The position numbers and the translations under genes are program-made. From positions 42,808 through 106,807 of the forward strand of contig JAQCZH010000005.1 of the NCBI GenBank assembly GCA_027682585.1: 64,000 nucleotides of DNA, in the 5' to 3' direction. Below, in pieces: positions 28,297-37,885 of the stretch. Source of the stretch: Lachnospiraceae bacterium AF51-6-b8A. GTDB taxonomy: Bacteria > Bacillota > Clostridia > Lachnospirales > Lachnospiraceae. How positions within the stretch are numbered: the stretch's first letter is position 1; the number at the start of each line of letters is the position of its first letter. The notes below the pieces were generated by a model. The model had not been told where the DNA came from. It ran no database searches and saw only the letters and a program-made list of their open reading frames with translations.

Positions 28297-28890
28297 ATGG
28301 CAGGAATTGATAATATTCAATCTGAAATCCTGCAGGAGGCGCAGGCCGCGGCCGATGCCCTGATCGAGGATGCCAGGGCGGACGCGAAGAAGCTGGCGGC
28401 AGAATCCGCAGAAGAGCTGGATGCGATCCGCAGGCTGGCGGAGGGAGATTGTGCCCGCATCAGCGCGGCGGGGCAGGTTCGCCTGGCGTCGAGGCAGGAG
28501 ATGCTCAGAAGACAGGAAATCCTTCGCCGAAAACAGGATGCGGTCTTAGGCCTGATTGCGGAAGCTTACGATCAGCTGGCCAATGAAGACCAGGAGTCCT
28601 ACTGGCAGATGGTGCTCTCTCTTCTGGAGGTCCATATCCGTCCGGCGAAGGGGAGGATCTGCTTCTCTCAGAGGGATCTGGAACGCATGCCAAAGGAGGT
28701 CAGGGGGTCGATTGAGAAGAGGGCAGGGGAAGCGGGAGCCGACCTGACGATTGCGGCTGACGCGTCGGTCGCCAACGGTTTTGTCCTTGATTTCGGAGGA
28801 ATTGACGAGAACTGTACGCTGAAGGCGATTTTCGCGGAGCGGTATGAGCAGATGCAGGACGCGGTCTCCGCGATTCTGTGGCAGGAGTAA
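28297..28890 (+). CDS. ntpE: V-type ATP synthase subunit E
   Basis: Peripheral-stalk subunit of 197 residues that pairs with subunit G. The N-terminal half is a long Ala-rich coiled coil (NIQSEILQEAQAAADALIEDA), the C-terminal half is globular with the conserved NGFVLDFGGIDENCTLKAI-like strand-turn region. The ATG at 28297 has ACAGGAG seven bases upstream; an upstream in-frame TTG at 28267 lies in the repeat. Subunit C follows after a short gap. The 157-base non-coding gap before this gene interrupts an otherwise tight operon. Confidence 0.92.
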   Translation: MAGIDNIQSEILQEAQAAADALIEDARADAKKLAAESAEELDAIRRLAEGDCARISAAGQVRLASRQEMLRRQEILRRKQDAVLGLIAEAYDQLANEDQESYWQMVLSLLEVHIRPAKGRICFSQRDLERMPKEVRGSIEKRAGEAGADLTIAADASVANGFVLDFGGIDENCTLKAIFAERYEQMQDAVSAILWQE

Positions 28891-28896
28891 GTGTCT

Positions 28897-29865
28897 ATGA
28901 GGGATGTGGAATATACCTTTGCGGTAGCCAGAATCCGCGTGCTGGAGAAGCATTTGCTCAGTGACGATGACATCAGCGCCATGATCAGTCTGAAAGATGT
29001 GCCTGCGGTCGTGGCCTACCTTCTGGACAGGGGCTGGGGCGACGGGGGCCAGCAGGATCCCGACCGTCTTCTGGCGGCGGAAGCGTCGAAGACCCTGGAC
29101 CTGATGCGGGAGCTCAAGGTTGATCCGGAGATCTTTCGGATTCTGACCTATCCCCGTTACTTTCACAACTTAAAGGCCGCGATTAAGGAACTCTGCACAG
29201 AGGTCCGTGTGGCAGGGGCCTACTATGAATTAGAGGATTTTGGCAGAGAGAGGCTCCTTGAGGTGCTTCGGGAGAAGGACTACCGGGCGCTCCCGGAGGA
29301 TATGCAAAAGGTCGCCGCGGAGGCCTATGAGACCATGGCGTCTACCCAGGACGGACAGATCTGTGATCTGATGGTTGACCGGGCCTGCTTGGATGCCATG
29401 ATGGAGATCGGCCGAAAGAACGGCAGCAGCCTGATCCGGGCATACGAGGAAATGACCGTCGCTGTGACGGACATCCGCATTGCCTACCGGGCGTCCAGGA
29501 CGGGAAAGAGCCTTCGCTTCCTCAGGGAGGGGCTGGCAGAATGCGACAGTATTTCGGTCTCTGCTCTGGCCGATGCGGCCAGCCGGGGGAGTGAGGAACT
29601 TCTTACTTTCCTGAGGGGCGCGGGATACGGACAGGCCGCGGACGCGATTGAGGAGGGCCCGTCGGCGTTTGACCGTTGGTGCGACAATCGTCTGATTGAG
29701 ACATTGAAGCCCCAGAAGACCAATACCATTTCGGTCGGCCCTCTTGTGGCCTATTATCTGGCTAAGGAGAATGAGATCAAGAGCGTTCGCATTCTGCTGA
29801 CGGCCAAGGCCAATGGTTTCCCGGAGGAGGCAATTCGCGGAAGGGTGCGTGAGATGTATGGATAA
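28897..29865 (+). CDS. ntpC: V-type ATP synthase subunit C
   Basis: Subunit C (homolog of eukaryotic d), 322 residues, the funnel-shaped connector between the central rotor stalk and the K ring. It opens RDVEYTFAVARIRVLEKHLL, the characteristic first segment, and keeps the internally repeated helical domains (NLKAAIKELC, DIRIAYRA, KENEIKSVRILLTAKANG near the C-terminus). The ATG at 28897 is preferred over a GTG at 28891 because of its spacing from AGGAG. Its stop overlaps the start of subunit F. Confidence 0.92.
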   Translation: MRDVEYTFAVARIRVLEKHLLSDDDISAMISLKDVPAVVAYLLDRGWGDGGQQDPDRLLAAEASKTLDLMRELKVDPEIFRILTYPRYFHNLKAAIKELCTEVRVAGAYYELEDFGRERLLEVLREKDYRALPEDMQKVAAEAYETMASTQDGQICDLMVDRACLDAMMEIGRKNGSSLIRAYEEMTVAVTDIRIAYRASRTGKSLRFLREGLAECDSISVSALADAASRGSEELLTFLRGAGYGQAADAIEEGPSAFDRWCDNRLIETLKPQKTNTISVGPLVAYYLAKENEIKSVRILLTAKANGFPEEAIRGRVREMYG

Positions 29866-30178
29866 GATAGCGGTCATGGGAGATTACGACAGTATTTACG
29901 GCTTCGGGGCCCTGGGAATGGAGCTCTTTCCCACGGATGAGGACGAGGATCCTGCAGGCACCCTGCGCAGGCTTGCCCAGAGCGGGTACGGCATCATCTA
30001 CATCACCGAGGCGGTCTGTTTGGAACTTGCAGAGACAATCAAAGAATACAGAGAGAGAGTCAGCCCGGCGATTGTTCCAATTCCCGGGATCAGCGGGGAT
30101 ACAAAAGTCGGTGTCGACGCGGTGAAGAGGTCTGTAGAGCAGGCGGTCGGAAGCGACATTCTCTTCTCCCAGGATTAA
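29858..30178 (+). CDS. ntpG: V-type ATP synthase subunit F
   Basis: Central-stalk subunit of 106 residues (called NtpG in Enterococcus). It starts MDKIAVMGDYDSIYGFGALG, a signature of subunit F, with a Rossmann-like fold and the later GYGIIYITE strand and IPGISGDTKVG loop. It binds subunit D and modulates catalysis. The ATG overlaps the final codons of subunit C; 21 bases with GAAAGCGAGG precede subunit A. Complete and without oddities. Confidence 0.93.
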   Translation: MDKIAVMGDYDSIYGFGALGMELFPTDEDEDPAGTLRRLAQSGYGIIYITEAVCLELAETIKEYRERVSPAIVPIPGISGDTKVGVDAVKRSVEQAVGSDILFSQD

Positions 30179-30199
30179 GACAGGAAAGCGAGGCGTGCG

Positions 30200-31969
30200 A
30201 TGAGCACTGGAGTGATCAAGAAGGTTGCGGGACCTCTGGTTATCGCGACCGGGATGCGCGATGCCAACATGTCTGACGTGGTTCGCGTCAGCGATGAGCA
30301 TCTGATCGGAGAGATCATTGAGATGCATGGAGATGAGGCCTCCATTCAGGTATATGAGGAGACCCAGGGACTTGGCCCCGGCCAGCCTGTGGAGTCGACC
30401 GGGATGCCCATGTCGGTCGATCTTGGGCCGGGGCTGATCGGCTCCATCTACGATGGGATTCAGCGTCCCCTCAACAAGATCAGGGAGCTGTCCGGGTCTG
30501 ATCTCCTCCACCGGGGGGTACAGGTACCTGCTCTGGACGAGGAGAAGGTCTGGGACTTTGTCCCGACGGTCTCTGTAGGAGACGAGGTGGAGGCCGGCGA
30601 TATCATCGGCACGGTTGAGGAAACGGCGGTCGTCACGCAGAAGATCATGGTTCCCTACCGCCTTTCCGGGAAGATCAAGCGCATTGAGTCCGGACAGCAC
30701 ACCATCCGGGAGACAATCGCGGTCATTGAGACAGATGCGGGAGACGTGGATGTGACCATGGTTCAGAAATGGCCTGTCCGCCGCCAGCGCCCCTATGCCA
30801 GGAAGCTGGCTCCCAATATGCCTCTGGTGACGGGACAGAGGGTCATCGACGCCTTCTTCCCCATTGCCAAGGGCGGTGTGGCAGCGATCCCAGGCCCCTT
30901 CGGCTCCGGAAAGACCGTAACCCAGCACCAGCTGGCCAAGTGGGCCGAGGCGGATATTGTGGTCTATATCGGCTGCGGTGAGCGTGGAAATGAGATGACA
31001 GACGTTTTAAACGAGTTCCCCGAGCTGGTCGACCCCAAGACCGGGGAGTCTCTGATGAAGAGGACCGTTCTGATCGCCAACACGTCTGATATGCCTGTTG
31101 CGGCGCGAGAGGCTTCGATCTACACGGGAATTACCATCGCGGAGTACTTCCGCGATATGGGTTACTCTGTCGCCCTGATGGCGGATTCCACCTCCCGCTG
31201 GGCAGAGGCCCTGCGCGAGATGTCCGGGCGCCTGGAGGAAATGCCGGGTGAGGAGGGCTATCCCGCTTATCTGGGATCCCGTCTGGCTCAGTTCTACGAG
31301 CGGGCCGGCCGGGTGATTTCTCTCGGTAACGAGGGACGCGAGGGACAGTTGTCCGCCATCGGAGCCGTTTCTCCTCCGGGAGGAGATATTTCCGAGCCTG
31401 TCTCCCAGGCGACCCTGCGCATTGTCAAGGTCTTTTGGGGACTGGACGCCAACCTGGCCTATCAGAGACATTTCCCGGCCATCAACTGGCTGAATTCTTA
31501 CTCCAACTACTTGGATGATATGGAGCCCTGGTTCAATGAGAACGTCAAGTCGGACTGGATGCAGGTCCGGCAGAATCTGATGTCTCTTTTGACAGAGGAG
31601 GCCTCGCTCAATGAGATCGTAAAGATGGTCGGGATGGATGCCCTCTCGCCCCAGGACCGCCTGAAGATGGAGGCGGCCAGAAGTATCCGCGAGGACTTCC
31701 TGCACCAGAATTCTTTCGATGAGATCGACACTTATACCTCTCTGCCCAAGCAGTACGATATGATGAAGCTGGTATACGCCTTCTACGAGGAGGGGAGCAA
31801 GGCCCTGAAGGCCGGGGCCAATATTGAAGATATTGTCAGCATGCAGGTCCGCGAGCGGATCGGCCGCTTTAAGTATACGAAGGAGAGCGATATCGCGGAG
31901 GAGTACCGTTCGGTACAGGAGGCTCTGTCAACCGAGATCGCCACGCTGACCCAGGACAAGGAGGACTAA
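30200..31969 (+). CDS. ntpA: V-type ATP synthase catalytic subunit A
   Basis: The catalytic, nucleotide-hydrolysing subunit, 589 residues. The P-loop is GPFGSGKT at 232-239, preceded by the non-homologous region insertion (about 110-195) that distinguishes A from B and from F-type beta subunits. [20 protein letters not shown] and the arginine-rich RRGHKG-like lid region are replaced by the standard archaeal/bacterial V-type sequence [20 protein letters not shown]. It alternates with subunit B in an A3B3 head. Nothing is missing from the catalytic motifs. Confidence 0.97.
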   Translation: MSTGVIKKVAGPLVIATGMRDANMSDVVRVSDEHLIGEIIEMHGDEASIQVYEETQGLGPGQPVESTGMPMSVDLGPGLIGSIYDGIQRPLNKIRELSGSDLLHRGVQVPALDEEKVWDFVPTVSVGDEVEAGDIIGTVEETAVVTQKIMVPYRLSGKIKRIESGQHTIRETIAVIETDAGDVDVTMVQKWPVRRQRPYARKLAPNMPLVTGQRVIDAFFPIAKGGVAAIPGPFGSGKTVTQHQLAKWAEADIVVYIGCGERGNEMTDVLNEFPELVDPKTGESLMKRTVLIANTSDMPVAAREASIYTGITIAEYFRDMGYSVALMADSTSRWAEALREMSGRLEEMPGEEGYPAYLGSRLAQFYERAGRVISLGNEGREGQLSAIGAVSPPGGDISEPVSQATLRIVKVFWGLDANLAYQRHFPAINWLNSYSNYLDDMEPWFNENVKSDWMQVRQNLMSLLTEEASLNEIVKMVGMDALSPQDRLKMEAARSIREDFLHQNSFDEIDTYTSLPKQYDMMKLVYAFYEEGSKALKAGANIEDIVSMQVRERIGRFKYTKESDIAEEYRSVQEALSTEIATLTQDKED

Positions 31970-31972
31970 ATT

Positions 31973-33343
31973 ATGGCGAAGGAATATCGCACGATAGAGG
32001 AAGTCGCCGGACCTCTGATGCTGGTACAGGGGGTATCAGGCGTCAGCTATAATGAAATGGGCGAGATTGAGCTGGCGGATGGAAGCATCCGCCGCTGCAA
32101 GGTTTTGGAGATCAACGGGTCAAATGCCCTGGTACAGCTCTTTGAGACCGCAACCGGAATCAACTTGTCCAATTCCAAGGTTCGCTTTCTGGGCAAGTCT
32201 CTGGAGCTTGGCGTGTCCGATGATATGCTGGGCCGCGTCTTCGACGGTATGGGGCGGACCATCGACGACGGGCCGCAGATCCTTCCGGAGAAGAGGATGG
32301 ACATCAACGGTCTGCCCATGAATCCGGCGGCCCGTCAGTACCCATCGGAGTTTATTCAGACCGGGGTCTCATCCATCGACGGCCTAAACACTCTGGTTCG
32401 CGGACAGAAGCTGCCTATCTTTTCGGCTTCCGGCCTTCCCCATGCGCAGCTGGCGGCTCAGATTGCCCGTCAGGCTAAGGTCCGAGGGACCGACGAGTCC
32501 TTTGCTGTTGTCTTCGCCGCGATGGGAATCACCTTCGAGGAGGCTAATTTCTTCCGGGAGTCCTTCCGGCAGACCGGGGCCATTGACCGGACGGTTCTCT
32601 TTGTCAATCTGGCCAACGACCCGGCCGTCGAGCGTATTTCCACTCCCCGTATGGCCCTGACCGCCGCGGAATATCTGGCTTTTGAGAAGGATATGCATGT
32701 CCTTGTCATCATGACGGATATCACCAACTACGCGGACGCCCTGCGCGAGGTATCCGCGGCCCGCAAGGAGGTTCCCGGCCGCCGTGGTTACCCCGGTTAC
32801 ATGTACACGGACCTGGCGACCATGTATGAGAGAGCCGGCCGCCTGCGGGGACACAAGGGATCCATCACCATGATTCCCATCCTGTCCATGCCGGAGGATG
32901 ACAAGACCCATCCCATTCCCGATCTGACCGGGTATATTACGGAGGGACAGATTATTTTGAGCCGCGATCTCTACCGCAGGGGAATTACCCCTCCTGTGGA
33001 TGTCATGCCCTCCCTGTCCCGCCTGAAGGACAAGGGGATCGGAGCCGACAAGACCCGCGAGGACCACGCGGCGACGATGAACCAGCTCTTTGCTGCTTAT
33101 GCCAGAGGTAAGGACGCCAAGGAACTGATGGTGATTCTGGGGGAGGCGGCCCTGACAGAGATGGATTTGCTCTATGCCAGGTTCGCGGATGAATTCGAAA
33201 GCCGCTATATCTCCCAGGGATATCAGACCGACCGGTCCATTGAGGAGACCCTGGATCTGGGCTGGGATTTGCTGCGCCTGCTCCCAAGGTCGGAGCTCAA
33301 GCGAATCAGCGACGATATGCTGGATAAGTACTACGAGAAATAA
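31973..33343 (+). CDS. ntpB: V-type ATP synthase subunit B
   Basis: Non-catalytic regulatory subunit of the A3B3 head, 456 residues. It lacks a canonical P-loop and instead has [19 protein letters not shown] near residues 143-161, as is normal for B. Conserved features are [15 protein letters not shown], the [21 protein letters not shown] region supplying the arginine finger area, and [27 protein letters not shown]. It begins three bases after subunit A ends. Complete. Confidence 0.97.
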   Translation: MAKEYRTIEEVAGPLMLVQGVSGVSYNEMGEIELADGSIRRCKVLEINGSNALVQLFETATGINLSNSKVRFLGKSLELGVSDDMLGRVFDGMGRTIDDGPQILPEKRMDINGLPMNPAARQYPSEFIQTGVSSIDGLNTLVRGQKLPIFSASGLPHAQLAAQIARQAKVRGTDESFAVVFAAMGITFEEANFFRESFRQTGAIDRTVLFVNLANDPAVERISTPRMALTAAEYLAFEKDMHVLVIMTDITNYADALREVSAARKEVPGRRGYPGYMYTDLATMYERAGRLRGHKGSITMIPILSMPEDDKTHPIPDLTGYITEGQIILSRDLYRRGITPPVDVMPSLSRLKDKGIGADKTREDHAATMNQLFAAYARGKDAKELMVILGEAALTEMDLLYARFADEFESRYISQGYQTDRSIEETLDLGWDLLRLLPRSELKRISDDMLDKYYEK

Positions 33344-33365
33344 AAGGCTTAGGAAGGACGGATAG

Positions 33366-34034
33366 ATGGCGGGAACGAATGTGAATCCCACGCGAATGGA
33401 GCTGACCCGGCAGAAGCAGAAGCTTGCGACTGCCGTTAAGGGTCATCGCCTGCTCAAGGATAAGAGAGACGAGCTGATGCGGGAATTTTTGGACCAGGTC
33501 CGTGAGAATATGGATCTGCGCCTGAAAGTGGAAGAGGGGATCCGTAAGGCCAATGCCGGCCTGGTCCTGGCCAGAGCGGGAATGTCGGAGGAACTTCTCA
33601 AGGAGGCTCTGATGGCTCCCAAGCAGGAGATCTGCTTAAAGAGTTCCAGGCGAAACGTCATGTCTGTTGATATTCCCCAATATGAGATCGACATGCGCAC
33701 CAGCGATCCCAATGATATTTATGCCTATGGCTTCGCCTTTACTTCCGGGGAACTGGATTCGGCAGTCAGAGAACTGGCGGATCTGACGGAGGATATGCTT
33801 CGCCTGGCGGAACGGGAGAAGGCCTGTCAGCTGATGGCGGCCGAGATCGAGCGCACCAGACGGAGGGTCAACGCTTTAGAGCATGTCATTATTCCGGAGG
33901 CGCAGGAGAATATCAGGACCATTTCCATGAAGCTGGACGAGAATGAGAGGTCTACCCAGGTTCGCCTGATGAAGGTTAAGGACATGGTCTTAAAACAGGC
34001 CAGAGAGGCGAAGAGAAAAGAGCGTGCTTCCTGA
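33366..34034 (+). CDS. ntpD: V-type ATP synthase subunit D
   Basis: Rotor central-axle subunit, 222 residues. Two long antiparallel helices at the ends (starting VNPTRMELTRQKQKLATAVKGHRLLKDKRDEL with its conserved LLKxKRD turn, and RRVNALEHVIIPEAQENI near the C-terminus) form the shaft that turns in the A3B3 head. The middle (about 75-120) is a short beta region. The tail is lysine-rich (KQAREAKRKERAS). It is the last gene of the operon; a terminator follows about 100 bases later. Confidence 0.95.
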   Translation: MAGTNVNPTRMELTRQKQKLATAVKGHRLLKDKRDELMREFLDQVRENMDLRLKVEEGIRKANAGLVLARAGMSEELLKEALMAPKQEICLKSSRRNVMSVDIPQYEIDMRTSDPNDIYAYGFAFTSGELDSAVRELADLTEDMLRLAEREKACQLMAAEIERTRRRVNALEHVIIPEAQENIRTISMKLDENERSTQVRLMKVKDMVLKQAREAKRKERAS

Positions 34035-34137
34035 TGGGCCGGCGCAAATCACGGCAGAGAGCCTTTCGGTCTTTGGTTTCGTCAATGGCTGGAATGATCG
34101 GCCAGAAAGATCAGCAATAGAGTGTTGTATGCGGAAG

Positions 34138-34177
34138 TTCCCGGGTGTTTGCGAACAGAATGCCCGGGGATCTTTTT
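34138..34177 (+). terminator. Terminator of the V-type ATPase operon
   Basis: TTCCCGGG (34138-34145) pairs with CCCGGGGA (34163-34170) around a 17-base loop, followed by TCTTTTT. The gap 34035-34395 also holds one palindromic repeat, a promoter and a leader hairpin. Confidence 0.8.
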
Positions 34178-34224
34178 ATAGCAATAGAATGCCGGCGAAC
34201 CGGATTCTCTGCGGCTGTCATATC
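34177..34224 (+). repeat. Dispersed palindromic repeat, copy 6
   Basis: TATAGCAATAGAATGCCGGC then GAACCGGATTC and GGCTGTCATATC. It starts in the T-tract of the ATPase operon terminator. More diverged than copies 1-5. Confidence 0.5.
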
Positions 34225-34271
34225 ATACCGGGAGAGCGTGCGGAAGAAGGCATATTTTTTATATAATTCTT

Positions 34272-34300
34272 TTGTTAACGTTAGCTTTCAGTTGTAAAAT
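34272..34300 (+). promoter_or_regulatory. Promoter for the alcohol dehydrogenase gene
   Basis: TTGTTA at 34272-34277 and TAAAAT at 34295-34300, spacing 17. The -35 region overlaps GTTAACGTTA, a partial palindrome that may be a regulator site. Confidence 0.6.
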
Positions 34301-34315
34301 CTTCTTGAGACCAGG

Positions 34316-34373
34316 CGTGATTTTTAAGACGCCTTCGCGCTGGCAGGGGATAAGTTCGCGAGGCGTCATCACG
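34316..34373 (+). promoter_or_regulatory. Structured leader of the alcohol dehydrogenase mRNA
   Basis: CGTGAT, GACGCCT and CGCG on the left (34316-34339) pair with CGCG, AGGCGTC and ATCACG on the right (34357-34373), with a TTTTAA bulge and a 17-base loop. No T-tract follows, so it is not a terminator. It sits between promoter and ribosome binding site and could control stability or translation. Confidence 0.5.
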
Positions 34374-34395
34374 TCACATAAGCCAGGAGGTTTTT

Positions 34396-35574
34396 ATGTA
34401 CAATTTTAAGTTTTATGCGCCGACTAAGGTTGTCTTTGGAAGAAATACCGAGGAGCAGCTTACCGATCTGGTTCGGGAGTTCGGCGGAAAGAAGCTGCTT
34501 ATTCACTATGGAGGGGGCAGCGTCATCCGCTCCGGTCTCCTGCAGAAGGTGAAGGATCAGTTGGATTCGTCGGGGATTTCCTACGTGAGTCTGGGTGGAG
34601 CTGTGCCAAATCCGAGATTGGGACTGGTCTATCAGGGAATTGAGCTCTGCAGAAGAGAGGGAGTTGACTTCATTCTGGCAGTTGGAGGCGGCAGCGCTAT
34701 TGACTCCGCCAAGGCGATTGGTTATGGCGCTGCAAATGAGGGGGATGTCTGGGATTTCTACGATCATAAGCGTCAGGCGAGCGCTTGTCTGCCGGTCGGT
34801 GTTATTCTGACGCTTGCGGCGACCGGCAGTGAGATGAGCGATTCCTCGGTGATTACCAGGGAGGAAGGGCTGGTAAAGCGAGGGTATAACAGCGACCTCT
34901 GTCGTCCAAGGTTCGCTATTATGAACCCGGAACTGACTATGACTCTGCCCGATTATCAGACGGCCTGCGGTTGTACGGATATCATGATGCATACGATGGA
35001 ACGCTATTTCACAAATGGCGGAAATATGGAAATTACAGATGCACTGGCGGAGGGGCTGCTTCGTACCGTGAAAGAGAATGCTCTTATCTTGCGCAGAGAC
35101 CCCGGAAATTATGATGCCAGAGCAGAAGTTATGTGGGCAGGAAGCCTAGCGCACAACGGGCTGACAGGGTGCGGCAGTGATGGCGGTGACTGGGCATCTC
35201 ATAAGCTGGAACATGAGATCGGAGGTCTCTTTGATGTGGCTCACGGCGCCGGTCTGGCTGCGATCTGGGGAAGCTGGGCCAGGTATGTCTACCGGGACTG
35301 TCTGTCCCGCTTCCGCAAGTTCGCTGTCAATGTTATGGGGGTGGCAGAGACCGGTTTCGACGAGGAGATCGCGCTCAGGGGAATTGAGGCTATGGAAGAT
35401 TTCTATCGTCAGATTCATATGCCAACCAACTTACATGAACTTGGGATCGAACCGACAGAGGAGCAGATGGCGGATATGGCGCACAAATGCGCGGTTGGCG
35501 CAGGCGGCTCAATTGGTTCTGCCAGAAAGCTGAGCGAGAAGGATATGCTGGCCATCTATCAGGCGAGCAGGTGA
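34396..35574 (+). CDS. Iron-containing alcohol dehydrogenase (butanol dehydrogenase/YqhD type)
   Basis: NAD(P)H-dependent reductase of aldehydes to alcohols, 392 residues. The nucleotide-binding GGGS is at 97-100. Iron ligands are Asp195 and His199 in CTDIMMHTME, and His269 and His283 in ASHKLEHEIGGLFDVAHG, with the same 14-residue spacing as in E. coli YqhD. FGRNTEEQL near residue 14 and GSEMSDSSVI near 144 are typical of the BdhA/YqhD subgroup. It probably disposes of reducing equivalents in fermentation. It is monocistronic as far as can be seen, with its own promoter and a structured leader. Confidence 0.93.
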   Translation: MYNFKFYAPTKVVFGRNTEEQLTDLVREFGGKKLLIHYGGGSVIRSGLLQKVKDQLDSSGISYVSLGGAVPNPRLGLVYQGIELCRREGVDFILAVGGGSAIDSAKAIGYGAANEGDVWDFYDHKRQASACLPVGVILTLAATGSEMSDSSVITREEGLVKRGYNSDLCRPRFAIMNPELTMTLPDYQTACGCTDIMMHTMERYFTNGGNMEITDALAEGLLRTVKENALILRRDPGNYDARAEVMWAGSLAHNGLTGCGSDGGDWASHKLEHEIGGLFDVAHGAGLAAIWGSWARYVYRDCLSRFRKFAVNVMGVAETGFDEEIALRGIEAMEDFYRQIHMPTNLHELGIEPTEEQMADMAHKCAVGAGGSIGSARKLSEKDMLAIYQASR

Positions 35575-35622
35575 ATTGAGGGGAAAGCAAGAGGAGAAGC
35601 GCTTGCAAAGAAGCCGATGATT

Positions 35623-35665
35623 CATGATAAAGGAATACGTACGAAGTGTATTGTTTGTGCCATAG
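35623..35665 (+). repeat. Dispersed palindromic repeat, copy 7
   Basis: CATGATAAAGGAATACG, centre TACGAAGTG, right end TATTGTTTGTGCCATAG. The right end overlaps the -35 box of the dnaX promoter. No terminator was recognised before this copy. Confidence 0.55.
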
Positions 35666-35683
35666 CCTCTCATCATCTATAAT
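35655..35683 (+). promoter_or_regulatory. Sigma-A promoter for dnaX
   Basis: TTGTGC at 35655-35660 and TATAAT at 35678-35683, spacing 17, about 50 bases before the dnaX start. Confidence 0.65.
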
Positions 35684-35731
35684 AAGTGTTCCAGGCTGTT
35701 TGCAGAAAATATAGGGAAAGGAGAAGCCGGC

Positions 35732-37348
35732 ATGGCCTATCAGGCGCTCTATCGCAAGTTCCGGCCCCAGACCTTCGAAGACGTCAAGGGGCAGGATCAT
35801 ATCGTCACAACCCTGAAGAACCAGCTGAAGAACGACCGCATCGGCCACGCCTATCTCTTCACGGGGACCCGGGGAACCGGCAAGACAACCGTCGCCAAAA
35901 TCTTGGCCAGGGCTGTTAACTGCCGGCATCCCATGGACGGCAGTCCATGCGGCAAGTGCAACATTTGCAGGGCGATCAGTGCCGGCAACTCCATGAATGT
36001 CATCGAGATCGACGCGGCTTCCAATAACGGTGTGAACAATATCCGGGAGATCATCGAGGAGGTGGCCTATCCGCCGACGGAGGGGCGTTATAAGGTCTAC
36101 ATCATCGATGAGGTTCACATGCTTTCTCCCGGGGCTTATAACGCGCTCTTAAAGACACTGGAGGAGCCGCCGGAGTATGTCATTTTCATCCTGGCAACTA
36201 CGGAGGTCAACAAGATCCCCATCACGATCCTCTCTCGCTGCCAGCGCTATGATTTCCATCGGATCAGCGTGGTGACCATTGCTGACCGCCTGCGCCAGCT
36301 CATGGAGGAAGAGGGGGTGGAGGTCGAGGACAGGGCGGTGGACTATATCGCCAGAGCGGCAGACGGATCCATGCGGGATGCCCTCTCTCTTATGGATCAG
36401 TGCATCGCCTTCTATCTGGGACAGAAGCTGACCTATGACGATATACTCAAGGTGTTGGGAGCGGTAGATACCAAGGTCTTCAGCCGCCTTTTGCGCGCGA
36501 TCCTTGGCGGAGAGATCGCGGAAGCCATCCGCGTCATCGGAGAGATCATTACAGAGGGCAGAGAGCCGGTTCAGTTTGTTAATGATTTCACCTGGTACCT
36601 GCGCAATCTGCTCCTGTTAAAGAGCGGGGATCATATGGAGGATGTTCTGGACATGTCCAGCGACAATCTGGCCCTGCTCAGGGAGGAAGCGCAGATGGTC
36701 GAAGATGAGATCCTCATGCGCTATATCCGCATTTTAAGCGACTTATCCAGTCAGATCCGCTATGCCAGCCAGAAGCGGGTCCTGATTGAAATTGCCACCA
36801 TTAAACTCTGCAAACCCCAGATGGAGACTTCCTACGATTCCCTGATTGACCGACTGGTGACTCTGGAGGAGAAGGTGGAAGAGGGGATTCCGGTACAGAT
36901 GTCTGCGGGCGAAATACCGGGTTCTGGCGGTCAAATGACCGGCCAGGCGCAGGGAATGCCTGTCAGAAGTGGGAAAAAGGAGCTGCCGGCGGCTGTTCCG
37001 GAAGAGGTCAGACAGCTGGCAGGCAGCTGGAAGAAGCTGGTGGCGGCGCTGGAAGACCGCATGCTGGCTTCCATGCTGAATAAGGCTCTGGTCTCTGTCT
37101 CTGAGGAGGGAGAATTACTTTTAGTCTATGATGTGGAGGCGCCTGATCAGAACCTGGCCAGAAAAAAGATGATGCAGGCTCAGACCATGGCGGAATTGCA
37201 GAACATCCTGGCTGAAAGTACTGGTAAGGAGGTCAGGGTCAAGGTGATCGGCAATGAGGACCGCCGACCCAAGGAGCAGATGTATACCGATGCGATTGAT
37301 TATTTCGCCAGGACGGCAGGAGTCGAACTGGTCGAGGAAGATTTCTGA
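35732..37348 (+). CDS. dnaX: DNA polymerase III gamma/tau subunit
   Basis: Clamp-loader ATPase of the replisome, 538 residues. Walker A GTRGTGKT is at 45-52, a four-cysteine zinc site at C64, C73, C76 and C79 (SPCGKCNIC), Walker B IIDEVHML near 120, and the sensor 1 region ILATTEVNKIPITILSRCQRY. Domain III follows, then a linker of about 60 residues (Gly/Gln-rich near 390-410) and a C-terminal domain reaching residue 538, so tau-like functions may be present. AAAGGAG lies upstream. No slippery A-run was noticed. The order dnaX-ybaB-recR is conserved in Firmicutes. The gap after it (37349-37543) has no recognised element. Confidence 0.96.
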   Translation: MAYQALYRKFRPQTFEDVKGQDHIVTTLKNQLKNDRIGHAYLFTGTRGTGKTTVAKILARAVNCRHPMDGSPCGKCNICRAISAGNSMNVIEIDAASNNGVNNIREIIEEVAYPPTEGRYKVYIIDEVHMLSPGAYNALLKTLEEPPEYVIFILATTEVNKIPITILSRCQRYDFHRISVVTIADRLRQLMEEEGVEVEDRAVDYIARAADGSMRDALSLMDQCIAFYLGQKLTYDDILKVLGAVDTKVFSRLLRAILGGEIAEAIRVIGEIITEGREPVQFVNDFTWYLRNLLLLKSGDHMEDVLDMSSDNLALLREEAQMVEDEILMRYIRILSDLSSQIRYASQKRVLIEIATIKLCKPQMETSYDSLIDRLVTLEEKVEEGIPVQMSAGEIPGSGGQMTGQAQGMPVRSGKKELPAAVPEEVRQLAGSWKKLVAALEDRMLASMLNKALVSVSEEGELLLVYDVEAPDQNLARKKMMQAQTMAELQNILAESTGKEVRVKVIGNEDRRPKEQMYTDAIDYFARTAGVELVEEDF

Positions 37349-37543
37349 GGCATTGATCCCAGCCGAGCGGGACCGAGATCTGCAAGTCGTCTTGGTGGCG
37401 GTTTTCGGCCGTGGAGATTGAGACCTGCGGTGCTTCCTGTGACAAGGTAATCGAATTTTGCGATTGAACCAGAGGGTTTCGGCTAAATTGAGATAAAAGA
37501 CAAAAGTTTCAGAGGATCTTAAGATCCAGGATTGGAGGACACA

Positions 37544-37873
37544 ATGGCAAGAAGAGGCGGCGGTTTCCCCGGCGGAGGCAATATCAATAACCTGATGAAG
37601 CAGGCTCAGAAGATGCAGAAGCAGATGGAGCAGGCTCAGGCGGATCTGGAGGAGAGGGACTTCACCGCGACGGCCGGCGGCGGTGCTGTCAGTGTCGTTA
37701 TCAGCGGCAAGAGAGAGTTAAAGAGTATTGAAATTGACAGGGAAGTGGTGGATCCTGAGGATGTGGAGATGCTGCAGGATCTGATTCTGGCTGCGGTCAA
37801 TGAGGGCTTAAAGCAGGTGGATGCCTTCTCGCAGCAGTCCATGTCCCACTTTACCGGCGGTTTTGGAATCTGA
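37544..37873 (+). CDS. YbaB/EbfC nucleoid-associated protein
   Basis: A 109-residue DNA-binding protein that forms a tweezer-like dimer. It has the family's N-terminal Gly/Arg start (ARRGGGFPGG), helix NNLMKQAQKMQKQMEQAQ, the strand region TATAGGGAVSVVISGKRELKSIEID and the C-terminal helix DLILAAVNEGLKQVD. The ATG at 37544 has GGAGG six bases upstream. It sits between dnaX and recR, as in most bacteria. Confidence 0.94.
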   Translation: MARRGGGFPGGGNINNLMKQAQKMQKQMEQAQADLEERDFTATAGGGAVSVVISGKRELKSIEIDREVVDPEDVEMLQDLILAAVNEGLKQVDAFSQQSMSHFTGGFGI

Positions 37874-37885
37874 TAAGAGGCATTC

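Noticed and set aside
29777..30928. Long minus-strand frame opposite subunits C, F and A of the ATPase
   Set aside because: Third-position shadow of GC-rich V-ATPase genes; composition bias explains its length.
35575..35731. SRP RNA upstream of dnaX, as in Bacillus
   Set aside because: The conserved GGAAGCAGC-type apical motif is not in this gap; only a repeat and a promoter are seen.
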